NCBI RefSeq assembly: GCF_020509005.1
Contig: NC_063023.1
Location: forward strand, 1,302,001 to 1,366,000
Length of the DNA: 64,000 nt
Reading direction: 5' to 3'
Source: Fulvia fulva
Lineage: Eukaryota > Ascomycota > Dothideomycetes > Mycosphaerellales > Mycosphaerellaceae
The notes under the pieces were generated by a model that did no database searches, was not told where the DNA came from, and saw only the letters and a list, made by a program, of their open reading frames with translations. A program made the position numbers and the translations under genes. Below are positions 31,440-42,658 of this stretch, in pieces (positions within the stretch are counted from its first letter, which is position 1; every line of letters begins with the position of its first letter).

Positions 31440-34400
31440 CTTATCTCGTATAGGAGGTTATAGTCTGCTCACTTCCTATTGATAGTACTTAGACCTTTTT
31501 ATGATAGGTTAAGCTAGCTTATAAACCTCTAGAAGTGTAGACTAGTCTTTAGTTTTGTAAACCCGTCTATAACTATCTCAGAGGTTAGGGTGTACTTAAT
31601 AGCAATAAGCCTCCTCTACTAAAGTTTCCTAATAGCGTTATAGGCAATGTTAATGTGCTTCGACTTGTTATAAACATATACATCTTTTACTAGGGTAAGG
31701 GCAGCTTGATTGTCACCTCTTAATTAGACTAGTCTCAAATTTGATACAGTCTCCTAGTTTCTAGAGGTTCTTAGTTAATAGGAACAGTCTCCTACTAACT
31801 CTAGACAATCTATTTCTCTTAGTAGTAAAGCTAGGAATTGGGACTGCTTCGTATATACATTTATAGCTATATATTTAGCCTCTATTATAGATGTTACTAC
31901 AGACTTTTGCTTCTTACTTATCTAAGAAACTAGTGCCCTATAGAGGAAGAAGACATACCTAAGGATTGAGACTCTGTCTACTTTGTCTATTACATAATCA
32001 GAATTATAGTATCTAATAAGGTGTCTTTTTCTAGACTTTAAGAACTGAAGTCCTAGATTAGGGTATGATCTTAGGTACCTAGTGATCTTCTTCAAAGCCT
32101 TTATATAGTAGGTGGATAGGTCACTCACAAATAAGCTTATCCTTCCTAGGGCAAAAGTAATGTCTAGCCTTATAATTGTTGCTAGCTATATCTAAGTACT
32201 ATTAATACTCTAGTACTCTGCCTTATTACACCTCTTATCTATATGGCTTGAAGGTTTGAGGGCCTTATAGCTATCTATAGGTGAGTGTGTAGGTACTACC
32301 TTCTTGTAGTTCATTCCTATCTTAGCTAGGCTATCTCTAACAAAGTGTCCTTAGTCAAGTTTTAGGATTCCTCTCTTCCTGTCCCTTATGACTCTTATAC
32401 TAAGGATCTTTTCAGGTTCACCTAGATCTTTAATCTTGAAGATCTTGCTAAGTTCTCTTTTGAACTAGAGAACATCTATTAACTTTAGTGTAGCAATTGG
32501 AATGTTATTCACATATATAAGGATTATGATCTCCCTCTTCTTATAGATAAGTAGGCATAGATCCACTTCTAACTGTGTGAATCCAATCTCTCTGAGCTTT
32601 AATATATAGAGTTGATTCTAATCTCTAGCTGCTTGCTTAAGTCTATATAAGCTTTTGAGGATTTTGAACACTATGTTTAGTAGAAGCTCAACTCCTAGTA
32701 GTAGTAATATAAAGATGTCTTTATAGAGGGTGCTTTCTATGAATGTATTATTCACATCTACTTAGTGAAGATGAAGATCCTTCTTACACACAATAGCTAT
32801 ACACACCCTAAGGGTTTCCTATCTTACTATAGGTGCAAATGTCTCTATAAAGTCAACACTAAACTTCTATAAGAAGCCCCTTACAACTAGTCTAGCCTTG
32901 AACTTTTTAATAGCTCTACTAATGCTTCTCTTAATATCAAAGACCTATCTTAATGTAACGAGATTTGCTCCCTTTAGTAGAACAGAATTTTCCTAGGTGT
33001 TGTTACTCTATAGAGTATCTAGTTCCTTCTGGATTGCTTCCTTCTTAAAATGTCCCCATTTCTTATCATTTATAGCATCCTTATAGGATTTTGGAATTAG
33101 GACCTCTTACTTATATATAATAGCTTCTATAGTTACTATAAAGGCCATTTCCTTAACTTCTTCTAGGAATTCGCTATCCTATAGTATTGAACTGTCTGCT
33201 AATTATATAGCTATAAAGAAAGCTTAGTAAAAAGTAGCAAGGTTCTCTAAGAGGTCTATTACTTCTCCTACTTTAGTAGTTAGTTCGGGCTTAGGGACAA
33301 TAGATTTTAGGGCTTTCTGTTTTATATTATAGCCCTTAACATTATAGTCAGCCTTTCTCTTTCTAAGGGATGATTTAGGGACCGTTACTTATGACCTAGT
33401 AACGTCTATTTCCTAGGGATCTAGGGAGCTTCTCTTAATTAGCTAATCGATTTTCTAAAATTCCCCTACGTTCTCCGGAGGTTAGGGAAGTTATATAAAC
33501 AGCTTTCTCGGCTGAGCGACTTTAGGGCTCTTAATTAGCTAATCTATTTTGGAGGTGCTTTAATAGACGCCTGAATAGTAGGTAGATTGTCCTAAGGATA
33601 CGTTCTTCCTCGGCCTTCCTAAGGGCTTCCTAGCTAGTATACTGCTTAGTAGATTTAATGTTAGAACCTTGAGACCTATATCACCTCTACGCTAGTCCTT
33701 AAAGAAGTCTATATATATGTGTTGTTTAATAGCTCTTATGTCTAGTTCCTAAAAGAGCTAGGCTTTAGCTATGTTTTTAATATACCTAATAAACACTACT
33801 TCTTTACCCCTATTTATTAGCTTGTTACTTCTTGCCTATTAAGGTTAGGGTCTTGTGTCTATATAGACAACAGCTTTGTATCCCTAAACTTTCAAATAGT
33901 TGATGGTCGGTTTGATACTATCAAAAGCCTTATCTAGTAAAACCTTGAACCTATCGTAATCTAGGCCATTTAGTAGTTTATTCCTTATATAAGTTTAGGC
34001 CTCTAGTACTTTAGGCCAAAATTTAACCGGCATTTTAGCCTCTTTAAGCATTGCCCTTATAGAGTCCTCTAAGGTTTGTATTGACCTCTCAACTAGTCTA
34101 TTCTATAGAGAGTTATATACATTAGTCGGCTCGAGCCTAATCCCTAAATCCTTCTCCTACTGCTTTACTAATATAATAAGTTCTTTTTTATTGTTAAGCC
34201 TTACTGTTTTTAGCTACGCTAATGATTTCCTCTCTGCTTTGATCTTCTAGTTCTAGAGAGCAACTGGAGTATCTTCTCTTTTCCTAAGAGGAAAGGTCCA
34301 CTTCTTCCTAGAGAAGTTATTAACAATCTTAAGCTAGTATTTCAATCCTAGTCTTAAGATTAGTAGTAGGCTATATATGTCAATAGATATAAGGGCAAGT

Positions 34401-34660
34401 CTTTTAGGTCTTCTCTCTATAACTTTGCCTTTGTACTTCTTCATCTTTACTATTAAATATACTCTGTACTAGTGAAAGCTATCCTTAGGGATAGGAATAG
34501 GTTCTTTTAAGTCTGTTACCTTATAAAGATTCTAGAGCAAATTCTTCCTAAAGTGTACAAATCTTCTATACTAAAGCTCCTACTACTTTAGGTTGGTCTC
34601 TAATTAAGTAGTCATAAAGGCATTCTCTATTAGTAGTGTACATAATGAGTAATATGCCCG
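31440..34660 (-). pseudogene. Copia-C pol pseudogene (integrase, RT, RNase H)
   Basis: Minus strand. Integrase about 33700-34600 (SIDIYS; later RLVERSIQTL, matching the copia-B IERSI position). RT about 32300-33000, whose active site reads YVNNIPIA where YVDD is expected (about 32495-32530), so both catalytic Asp are lost. RNase H at about 31700-32130; an open 68-codon piece at 31922-32128 holds the copia hallmark KVDRVS and YVFFLYR. Stops and losses elsewhere. Same subfamily as copia-B by these motifs. Confidence 0.85.
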
Positions 34661-34683
34661 TTCTTATAGGAGGGGAGAAATCT

Positions 34684-34748
34684 TAAGCCCTATTTACTAA
34701 TCCCCCTAAGCACCTAATGTTAACCCTATGACCTATATATTCTTAATA
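34684..34748 (-). repeat. 65-bp remnant of a copia-B2-type LTR
   Basis: Minus-strand tattaagaatatatagg..., the first 65 bp of the variant LTR at 9775. It is joined at 34683/34684 to copia-C internal sequence, so the junction removed the rest of the LTR. Confidence 0.75.
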
Positions 34749-34757
34749 GGAAGGAGA

Positions 34758-34941
34758 GATTTACGAAGAATCTCTCTATAAGGCGAAAATATGGGAATCT
34801 AATAAATTTCAGATTTATTACCCTTTAGGATCACTATATATATTTCACGGCCCGTAGACCGGCAAGTATATATACCTACGCGTAAGCTATCCTAAGGTCA
34901 CTAGGCGCGCCCTTACTTACTAGGGTGGTTAGTTGTCTATA
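34758..34941 (+). repeat. 184-bp dispersed repeat, copy 2
   Basis: gatttacg ... gtctata, the same unit as at 9582-9765 (inverted) and 51210-51392. Confidence 0.6.
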
Positions 34942-34967
34942 TTTTAGTAGTTAATAAGGGGGGGTTC

Positions 34968-35495
34968 AAGTATATACCCGGTAGTATTATTAGTACATTT
35001 TAGCAAAATTAAGGTCAAGGTCGACTCGAAGTCGAAATCTTAAGGTATTAAGGCACCTAAGGTCAAGGTTCTTAGTATTAAGTATAGTAAGTATAACGTT
35101 ACGAGTAAGGTTACGGTTACGAACAAGGTCATAAGTTTTAGTTATATCTTTATTAAGGTTCGAGTCGTTTACTAGTATTAGAGCTAGCTAAGAGTTACTA
35201 GAAAGTCTAACAAAGGCCTATAGGCCTTATAGGGAGGCTATAATCCTAGACGGGATAGGAGACTCGGATAGCGACGAAGACAATACTACGGAGGCTTTAG
35301 GCTCTAATAAGGGTAAGGAAAGAGTACGACGAAATGACTAAGAAGAGGATAACTTAAATAAGGGCACTATAACGTTAGGAATGCCCTATAGTCCAGATAC
35401 GATAGTAGCCTTGTTTAGCCGTCTTACTATTACTATAGAAAATGTAGGACCTCGCTTCCCTACTCTAGGAAGTCCGGAAAACCCTCTCTTTAATA
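34968..35495 (+). other. Unassigned coding-like segment left of the Fot element
   Basis: A readable frame on the plus strand (Lys/Val-rich, then acidic GDSDSDED, then a hydrophobic part) ends in a 66-codon open frame at 35381-35581 that continues into the Fot terminal repeat at 35496. The protein is not recognised. The sequence right of the same Fot element is gypsy-C integrase, so the two flanks do not belong together. Confidence 0.4.
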
Positions 35496-35563
35496 ACGTG
35501 CTTTACTACCGAGCGGGCTATACTACCGAGCGGGCCACTTTTGCTAAGAACTATACCACTTCT
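35496..35563 (+). repeat. Fot-like left terminal inverted repeat (68 bp)
   Basis: acgtgctttactaccgagcgg... with the 15-bp unit tactaccgagcgggc twice (17-bp spacing), a likely transposase-binding arrangement. Inverted partner at 42589-42656. Confidence 0.9.
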
Positions 35564-35599
35564 ATAGATATAGCTATGTAACTACTATTATAGCGTATA

Positions 35600-36490
35600 T
35601 TGTCTATAAACGAGGCCAAACTGACCTTAGCTGTCTAGGCTACGAAATGCGACGCGACAATTACGAATCGACTTACTATAAAGATATACGACGCGTCTCG
35701 AACTATACTAGGGTATCGATTAAATAGACGACCTCCTCGGGGTGACTACGAGCCTAGTTCGAAGAAGCTTATAGAGCTAGAAGAGAGGGTAATACTTAAG
35801 TATATACTCGAGCTAGATCTTAGAGGTTTCCCGCTATTAAAGGCTAGTATACGAGTAATAGCCGATTTATTACTATAAGAGAAGGGTCTTAAGCCCGCTA
35901 GTCTTAATTAGACAGACAGGTTTATTAGGCGGCATCGTGAGCTAAAGGTTCGTATAATACGTAGATACGATCGTTAGCGAGCCCTAATAGAAGATCTAGA
36001 CGTTATCGAGAGGTAGTTCTTACTTATACGTAATATAAAGGAGAAGTATAGCATCCTTAACTAGGACACCTATAATTTCGACGAGACAGGGTTTATAATA
36101 GGTATTATTACGTCTTAGAGCGTCGTTACGGGTTTAGAAAGGCGTAGTAGAAAGAGGAAGGTCGTTCAATAGAGTAATAGAGAGGGAGTAGAGAGATAGC
36201 GTATTAGATAGCTCTTATACGAAGCGAGATTAGTAAGCTACGTAAGTCTAACGAGGCCCTTATATAGCGGAAAGCACGAAAGCGCAAGTATATTCAGTCT
36301 AGAGGGTCTCTAACCTTCGATAAGGCGTCGTAATTAATACCTCTAGAGGATACTAGGAGGTAGGAAGTAAGTAGAGAGTCTCTAGATAGTGTTCGGCTAG
36401 TACTAAGGCTACGACACTATAAGCGATATAGCGAGTCGGGGTATAGAGTACGTACCTATTAAGTAGACTTACTAGATAGCGAAGTATCTA
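35600..36490 (+). pseudogene. Fot-like transposase pseudogene, internally deleted
   Basis: The N-terminal part reads as a DNA-binding region with CENP-B/pogo-type helix-turn-helix features (ATKCDATITNRL; then GFPLLKASIRVIADLLL). It continues to NFDETGF at about 36074-36094, which holds the first catalytic Asp of the DDE triad. About 80 codons later the frame jumps to the basic C-terminal coil typical of Fot1-type transposases (KLRKSNEALI, RKARKRKY). The central region with the second and third catalytic Asp is missing, and TAG codons are present. The same deletion is seen in all three copies, so it predates their spread. Confidence 0.82.
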
Positions 36491-36510
36491 AAGAGGAATT
36501 GTCCTCCTAG

Positions 36511-36694
36511 TATAAGGGCGCGCGTATTATAGGGTCCGAACGAGATAGTTATTGTTCTACGAAGCTACGAAAGAGGAGCGCGAGGCGCGGCAAAGTTTTA
36601 AAGCAAAGCTAAGCCGCGCTAACCCGATACGGAAGGTCCGCGGTTTAGCCGGGCCGACGTAGCTATAGTAGGGGGTCGCGGGCTACCCGTAATA
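36511..36694 (-). repeat. Gypsy-A3 3' LTR (184 bp)
   Basis: Ends in cccgtaata on the plus strand. The internal side carries the polypurine tract (minus strand aggaggggggatac). Confidence 0.92.
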
Positions 36695-39600
36695 GTATCC
36701 CCCCTCCTAAAACACGCCTTAGTACTCTAAGCGTTATCTACCTTATAAGGCTACTTACCTATCGAGCTCTATAATCGCGCGAACGCCTAATTGTCCTCTA
36801 GTGCCCTATCGTTATCCGATAACATCGCATTCGCTCTATTAAGACTATCATCGACCGGCTTCCTTCGAGAAACATATTGCCTAGTTAGCTAGCTTGCCCT
36901 AGACCTACGTCTGTCTTTAGCTAGCACTCGCGTATAATCCTTATGACTAAAGTTAGGTATTATTATAGGCTCTATAGGCTCTACTTAAGTATCGAACATA
37001 TACGGAGTAGATTCTATTAGAGGTAAGGCTCGAGGCGACTTATTCGTAATAGTGTCTTTCGGAATAACCCTAATTGTATTAAGCCCGAGTACCTTAGTAG
37101 CTAGTAGGGACTAGTTAGATAGAGCTACGAAGCCTATAGGCGTAGACAACTCCGGCCGGTTATAGTAAAAGTCTGTAATAGCGGCGGCCGCGTATTTAAG
37201 TATATCTTCTATAGGTTACTAGGTCTTACTATCCTCCTCGTTCTAATATCCAGCCCATTTCACCTTATACTATATATCTACCTTATATACCGGAACTTTA
37301 GTAAACAATAACCCCGATACCGCCTACGCTCTTATTAACCGTACTAAGACACTATCTTGATTATCCTAGTCTATAAGGCTTGGTCATTTAGTACCTATAA
37401 GCTCTAGCCGTCGTATTAATTTCGAATATATAGTAGGTCGCTATCTACTTTATAGTATACTAGGTGAATCTTCGCTCTCTATAGTAGTATAGGAGTGCGG
37501 TCTTTCTATAGGTCCTTGATCGCGGTCTTAAGCTCGTTATTAGTTACGTACGCCGTCGACATTCGATACTCGAGTTCGGCTTCCCGTTGACTTTTACGCG
37601 TCGCCGGTTATTTAGTAGGCGTATCTCGTTCTATAGGCATAAACTCTTTAGCTTTAGGGCCTAGCTATACTAGTTCCTCTTCTCCCGGCGTATCTTCTAC
37701 TATTGCCTATAGTAAGGCGATCTTAAGGAATCGCTTAGGAGGTAGCAATGTCTAATGCTAATGCTAGTTCCGAGGGTCGTTTACCCCCTACGGAAGGTCC
37801 TAGCTACGTCCCGTTAGGCTGTCTAGCTTTATACCTTAAAGTCCTAGACGGTATATTATCTTGAAGTTGAACTGTAATAAGAACTTAGCCTAACGCGCTT
37901 GTCGCCGATTTAGCTACTTTGTCTTTATAAAGTATTCTAGGTTCTTATAGTCGGTATAAATCTTGACTAGCTATAAGTCCTTATTATCTACTTCGTAGGC
38001 GAGCTCGGGTCTCTATTCCTTAAAAGCCTTAATAATAGCTAACAGTTCCTTGTTATAGATTTTATAATTACACTCCTATAGACTCAACTTCTTCGGGTAG
38101 AAGGCTATAGGATATAGTATACCCTTCTCGTTATACTACGAAAGTACGCCGGCATTTATAAAATCTAAAGAATCTGTCTATACTACCGTTTCCCTACCTA
38201 GTATATAATGTGCGAGCATGCCGGCTTTGCTGAACGTAGCTTTCAAATTGTCAAAAGCTCGTTAGTAATCTAGTGACTATTGAATCCTTCTGTTCTTATG
38301 ATTGCTTAGTCCGTCCGACTTAGTCAGGTTTGTAAGAGGAGTAGCTATACGCGAAAATGCTTCGATGAACCGCCTATAGAAGTTAGTAAATCTAAGGAAG
38401 GCCTAGATATCCTTTAGGTTCTTAGGAGCTTCCTATGTCTAAATACATTCGAGTTTCTCGGGGTCTATCTCGATACCGTTAGGAGTTATAATTAGCCTAA
38501 GATACCTTACCTTCTATTAGTAGAATTCGCTTTTATCGATGTCTACTATAAGTCCTACATCGCGTAGCTTAGTAAGAACCTTCCGCACGTGTTCAATGTG
38601 CTCCTCTAAGGTGTCACTAAAGATAAGTACGTTATCTAGGTAGGCCGACACAAAGTCGTCTAGGTGTTCTTATAAGACCTTATTAATATATAATTAGAAC
38701 GATACTAGTCCGTTATACAAGCCGAATAGCAACACTAGACACTCGTAGATACCGTATCGTGTCGCAAACGCCGTTAACTACTCGTGCCCTTTAGCTATCC
38801 GTAACTTGTTAAAGGCTGCTATAATATCTAGCTTCGTGAAGTACTTCTTGCCGTATATACGGTTAAGCGTCTCTTATATCAAGGGAATCGGATACCGGTT
38901 CTTAATAGTGATCGTATTCAATCCTCTATAGTCGATATAAACACGTAGCCCACCTCTAGGCTTACGTACTACTAGTACTAGTGTAGGAGACTAGCTCGTC
39001 TTTTGCCCTACTTTCCGTACCTTCCCTTTAGATGTTTACTCGTCTAGCTATTTCTTAACTACCTCGTTCTCCTTCTTAGCTAGGCCGTAGGGCTTGCGGT
39101 ATAGTGGCTCTTATAGACTATTAGGCTTAATGTGAATCTTATGATCTACGCCTAGCCGGTAAGGTAGGAGTCCTTTATAATCCTTAGCTAAGAAAGCGTC
39201 CGTAATATCGTAGTATATCGGCGGCAACTTCTCCTTCGGTTTGTGATTAAACTACTTGTTCAAGAATTAGTCTAGATCATTAGTAGCTATTACACTTAGC
39301 TTAAGCTCTCCGTCGTCGCTCTTACGCCTAGTAGGCATAATATAGAAGTACTTAGCCCTAGGCCGGTACGCGTACATTCTCTACGCGCGTTAAGAAACGC
39401 CCTAGTAGTCCACTTCTTTATCGTCTATGTCTTCTAGGTCATATAATAAGACGTTTAGCTCCGCCCCTCCTACTATAAAGCTCGCTACTTCTCTAGTAAA
39501 GGGCTCTAGTCCGTACCGTACTAGTGCCTACTTCTTCTTCTCGCTATAGTTTAGAGATTATACTGTTATCGATGTCTTATTCTATAGACAGTAACTAGAG

Positions 39601-39960
39601 TAGTAATCCGATCTAAATGCCACCTCGCCTATCTCCTAGAAGATGTTTAGGTTATACGCTATAAGCTACGGTAGGCTAAAGACGATATTATATTCGAGGT
39701 CGGTGACGTAGTATAACATTTGCTCGTAATAATCGCCGATAACTACGTCTATAAGGGCCGCGTGTATAATCTGCCGTATAGTGGCCGTTCTATCTCCTAG
39801 TGTTAGTCGTCGGCTTTACGTTAAAGGGATCAGGGGTATTGTGTATTTACGTATAAATTTCTAGTTAAGAAAGAGAGAGGTAGAAGCAGAATCTATAAGG
39901 CCTCGAGCCTTTCTATATTATATTCTTACGGGTAATAATATATAAGGGTGTATAGCTAGC
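36695..39960 (-). pseudogene. Gypsy-A3 pol pseudogene lacking the integrase core
   Basis: Minus strand. Protease about 39640-39910 (YDIVFSLP just downstream). RT about 38350-39000 with YIDYRGLN near 38930 and SAYLDNVLIFS near 38620-38650 (YLDD changed). RNase H about 37860-38200. A linker follows to about 37353. At 37352 the reading passes through a 60-bp patch (37290-37352) that is not gypsy-A sequence and then into the chromodomain tail (36700-37290). About 1 kb of integrase is gone. Many TAG codons. Confidence 0.85.
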
Positions 39961-39979
39961 TATTGTTTATCTAGTACGT

Positions 39980-42340
39980 ATACCGATATCTTAAGCTCCT
40001 TACTATAGTCTATTACCGTCTCTTACATTCCGTGTCTCTTAATCTTATGCTCTTTCTATCCTAGGAAGTTCGGGTGACCGCTATCTACTACGCTTAGGTA
40101 GGCGTCGTACTATTTCCCTACTACGGATCGGCGGCTAGGGAACTAAGGTTCGCGTTCGGATTCGGCGTAGTATTGCGTAGACGCGGTAGGCGATAGTCGC
40201 TATCGTACCTATATATTAGGAATTTAGGGTTAGTCGATACGTAAGAACCTATACGGTAGCGGTAGTACTTACCCTACTTCTTAAGGTCTTCGCGCTACTT
40301 ACGGTTAAGCGTAGGTAGGTTCTATAGATATATCGGTAGATCCTCCTTCTTCTTAGTACTATCGTACTATAGTAGGCGCTATACTAAGGCACCTACTATA
40401 CCGGTAGCGGTACTAGTAACTACGTTACCGTTGTTCTAGTTATTCTAGCCGCTATTACCGTTCGAGTTACTATTACTACGGGGGCGCTCCTTCTACGGGT
40501 ATAGTCGATCTGTCTCGTAGAAGCTCTCGTCTAGTACGGTATACTCCTCGATAACGTCTTATATACTATCTAGGCGGCGGTCGACTTCGTAGTCGCCGAA
40601 GGTCTTAATAAAGTACTTACGGTTCAGTCGATTACGGAATAGTATAAGCTCGGTCTTATCGGTCTATAACATCTAGGCGCGTAACTTCGAGTAGCGTATA
40701 TAGAAGGCTATAAAGATTTCGCCTTATTCTTACTTATAGGTAGTAATATTAACTATAGCCTTAGTTCCTTTATTACGTATACTATATTAGCGTATTATCT
40801 AATCTAACAACTCTTCTCTAGTCTTGAACTCGTTAAAGGACTACTATCTAGGCATAGGGATCCTCGGCTTAATGCTTCGCTAAGGATCACCTTACGTCTA
40901 CCTATATACGAAGCGTAGACTATCTGCCTTAGTACCGAAGGTTACTATAGTTAGCTTTAGGAGAACACTACTATACTAGCTATCGAAATTAGGGTCATTA
41001 TCGTTCTTAAAGTGCTTAGGGTCAGGTACACCCTTGCCGATCTCTATACCGCGAGTAAGGGTACGGTTAATAGTAAAGAGACGTTCTAGAAGGTTAACTA
41101 GTAGTGTCTAGGTACGGGTATTACGTATTCTCGAGTCACGACTATTATTAGGTCCTAGTCGCGGACGGTCGTTATCACGTCCTCGGCTATTATTACTACG
41201 GTCATAGTCGTCTCTATCGTTATTACTACTACCGCTACCGCCACCTCTACTAGTAGCTTCGCTATACCTACGTAATAGCTACTCGAGTAAGGTCTCGCGT
41301 AGGCGGGAACGAGAGGGTTAGCGGCCTAAGCGGCCTCTACCTCCGTTCTATATAGTGTCTCCTGCCTTAAGCCGAGCCTTTAGGTCATCGACTTCTTATT
41401 ATAGGGCCTAGTTCTTTACCTTAGCATCTTATACCTTCTTCTTCTCCTTCTCGTAGATCTCGCTAAACTGCTTATATAGGTTGTTAGCTTCCTTATATTT
41501 CTTCTCTAGCTCTTATAACTTAGCTAGGTCGTAATCCTTCTTACTCTTAAGATCTACTACCATTTTCTATATAACAAGCTCTTTACTTCGTAGCATCTTA
41601 TAGATACGGTCGTATTCGGTATATAGCGTAGTGTACTAGGTGTTCTAGAGGTCGTTAGCTCGCTCTATTATATCGAGTTGTCTGCTCTTAGTAATCGCCG
41701 TATTAACTACTTATAGTACGAAGTCGTAGGTAGTCTTCGGGTGTTAGGATGTAAGGGTCGTGAGGTTGTCTAGGGTGACATTCTAGTATTCGGATACGAG
41801 AATATATTCTACCTCGTCGAGTAATAGATACACCTCGTCTAGGTCGCCGCCTAGGTTCTCTTCGAGCTTGAACTCGAACAGTTCTATAAAGTCAATCTTA
41901 CTACCTTCTTCTCGCTCGAAGGCCTTCTAGTAAGCTTTATTAATCTCTTGTTATAGCGCGACACCGGTGTCTACTATAACCCGCCGGTTATCGTCCTATA
42001 TCTAACTCTAAGGGAAAGAGGAGAGGTCGGGGAAAAGAGATATACGCTACTTACTTTTGCCCTTAGGCTTAGGTAGCGGTAGTATACCGCCGTTCGCTAT
42101 TTATAAAGTTATATTATCTAGGTTCGGGGGAGGCGTAACGGTGCCTATATCCTAACTATCTACGAGCGCGCGACTACCTACTAATAATATCGCTACGTTA
42201 CGTTCTCTAGGCATCTACGCGCTATACGCCTTACCGTGTTCTATGTTCTAATGCGACTCTACGCGTTCTCGAGTTCTACGGTTCTGTCTATTCCTATTAT
42301 TACGCGTCCCTTACCTAGGTCCGCGATCTAGGTAGGGTAG
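39980..42340 (-). pseudogene. Gypsy-A3 gag pseudogene
   Basis: Collinear inverted counterpart of 54640-57000 in gypsy-A4: an acidic N-terminal region, a coiled-coil-like Lys/Glu segment (about 41370-41600), an Arg/Gly/Asp/Asn-rich linker, the capsid domain (about 40560-41100) and a zinc-knuckle site near 40250-40300. No open frame survives. Confidence 0.8.
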
Positions 42341-42349
42341 TATACAAAC

Positions 42350-42533
42350 TATAAGTACGCGCGTATTATAGGGTCCGAACGAGATAGTTGTTGTTCTACG
42401 AAGCTACGAAAGAGGAGCGCGAGGCGCGGCGAAGTTATAAAGCAAAGCTAAGCCGCGCTAACCCGATACGGAAGGTCCGCGGTTTAGCCGGGCCGATATA
42501 GCTATAGTAGGGGGTCGCGGGCTACCCGTAACA
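42350..42533 (-). repeat. Gypsy-A3 5' LTR (184 bp)
   Basis: On the minus strand TGTTACGGG ... GTACTTATA; next to the target duplication cctag. The first internal bases on the minus strand, gtttgta, match those after the gypsy-A4 LTR (gtttgtt), so a primer site should begin here. I could not assign the tRNA. Confidence 0.92.
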
Positions 42534-42588
42534 CCTAGTAACGATTCTATAGGATGTCGTCGTATTAAGATACCGTCGTAATCAAAGT

Positions 42589-42656
42589 AGAAGTAGTATA
42601 GTTCCTAGCAAAAGTGGCCCGCTCGGTAGTATAGCCCGCTCGGTAGTAAAGTACGT
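42589..42656 (-). repeat. Fot-like right terminal inverted repeat (68 bp)
   Basis: Inverted partner of 35496-35563 with a few transitions; ends gtacgt, then TA. Confidence 0.9.
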
Positions 42657-42658
42657 TA

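Larger units (their letters stand above)
31186..34683 (-). mobile_element. Copia-C: 5'-truncated copia element (minus strand)
   Basis: A 3' LTR (31186-31433) and a minus-strand pol from pre-integrase zinc region to RNase H can be read; gag and almost all of the 5' LTR are absent. Right of 34683 the inverted-duplication sequence starts. Its dinucleotide make-up differs from its neighbours: CpG is rare and CA/TG remain common. It therefore escaped most RIP-type loss of CA/TG or belongs to a different, AT-richer family. Confidence 0.82.
34684..37352 (-). repeat. Right arm of the 2,669-bp inverted duplication
   Basis: Reverse complement of 382-2766 joined to 9556-9839. It lacks the copia-A insertion: the target ggttc occurs once, at 34963-34967, inside a run of seven G followed by ttcaag. 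Homology ends at 37352 on one side and at 34684 on the other. Confidence 0.9.
36506..42538 (-). mobile_element. Gypsy-A3: nearly full-length RIP-inactivated chromovirus with cctag target duplication
   Basis: The element is 36511-42533 (6,023 bp) on the minus strand, with 184-bp LTRs at both ends and cctag at 36506-36510 and 42534-42538. The empty target is at 53552-53556 in the other Fot copy. Order on the minus strand: 5' LTR (right), gag, protease, RT, RNase H, then an abrupt junction at 37352 to the chromodomain tail and 3' LTR. The integrase core is deleted. Confidence 0.93.
35494..42658 (+). mobile_element. Fot1/pogo-like element (1,133 bp) containing gypsy-A3
   Basis: The element is 35496-36510 plus 42539-42656, flanked by TA at 35494-35495 and 42657-42658. 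The 68-bp terminal inverted repeats each hold two direct copies of tactaccgagcgggc. It encodes an internally deleted transposase pseudogene. Without gypsy-A3 it is 1,133 bp, exactly the length of the copy at 52542-53674. Full Fot1-type elements are about 1.9 kb, so this is a deletion derivative that moved as a non-autonomous element. Confidence 0.88.

Noticed and set aside
35381..35581. 66-codon frame present twice (also 2153-2353), identical in both copies
   Set aside because: Identity comes from the inverted duplication, not selection, and the frame runs through the Fot terminal repeat.
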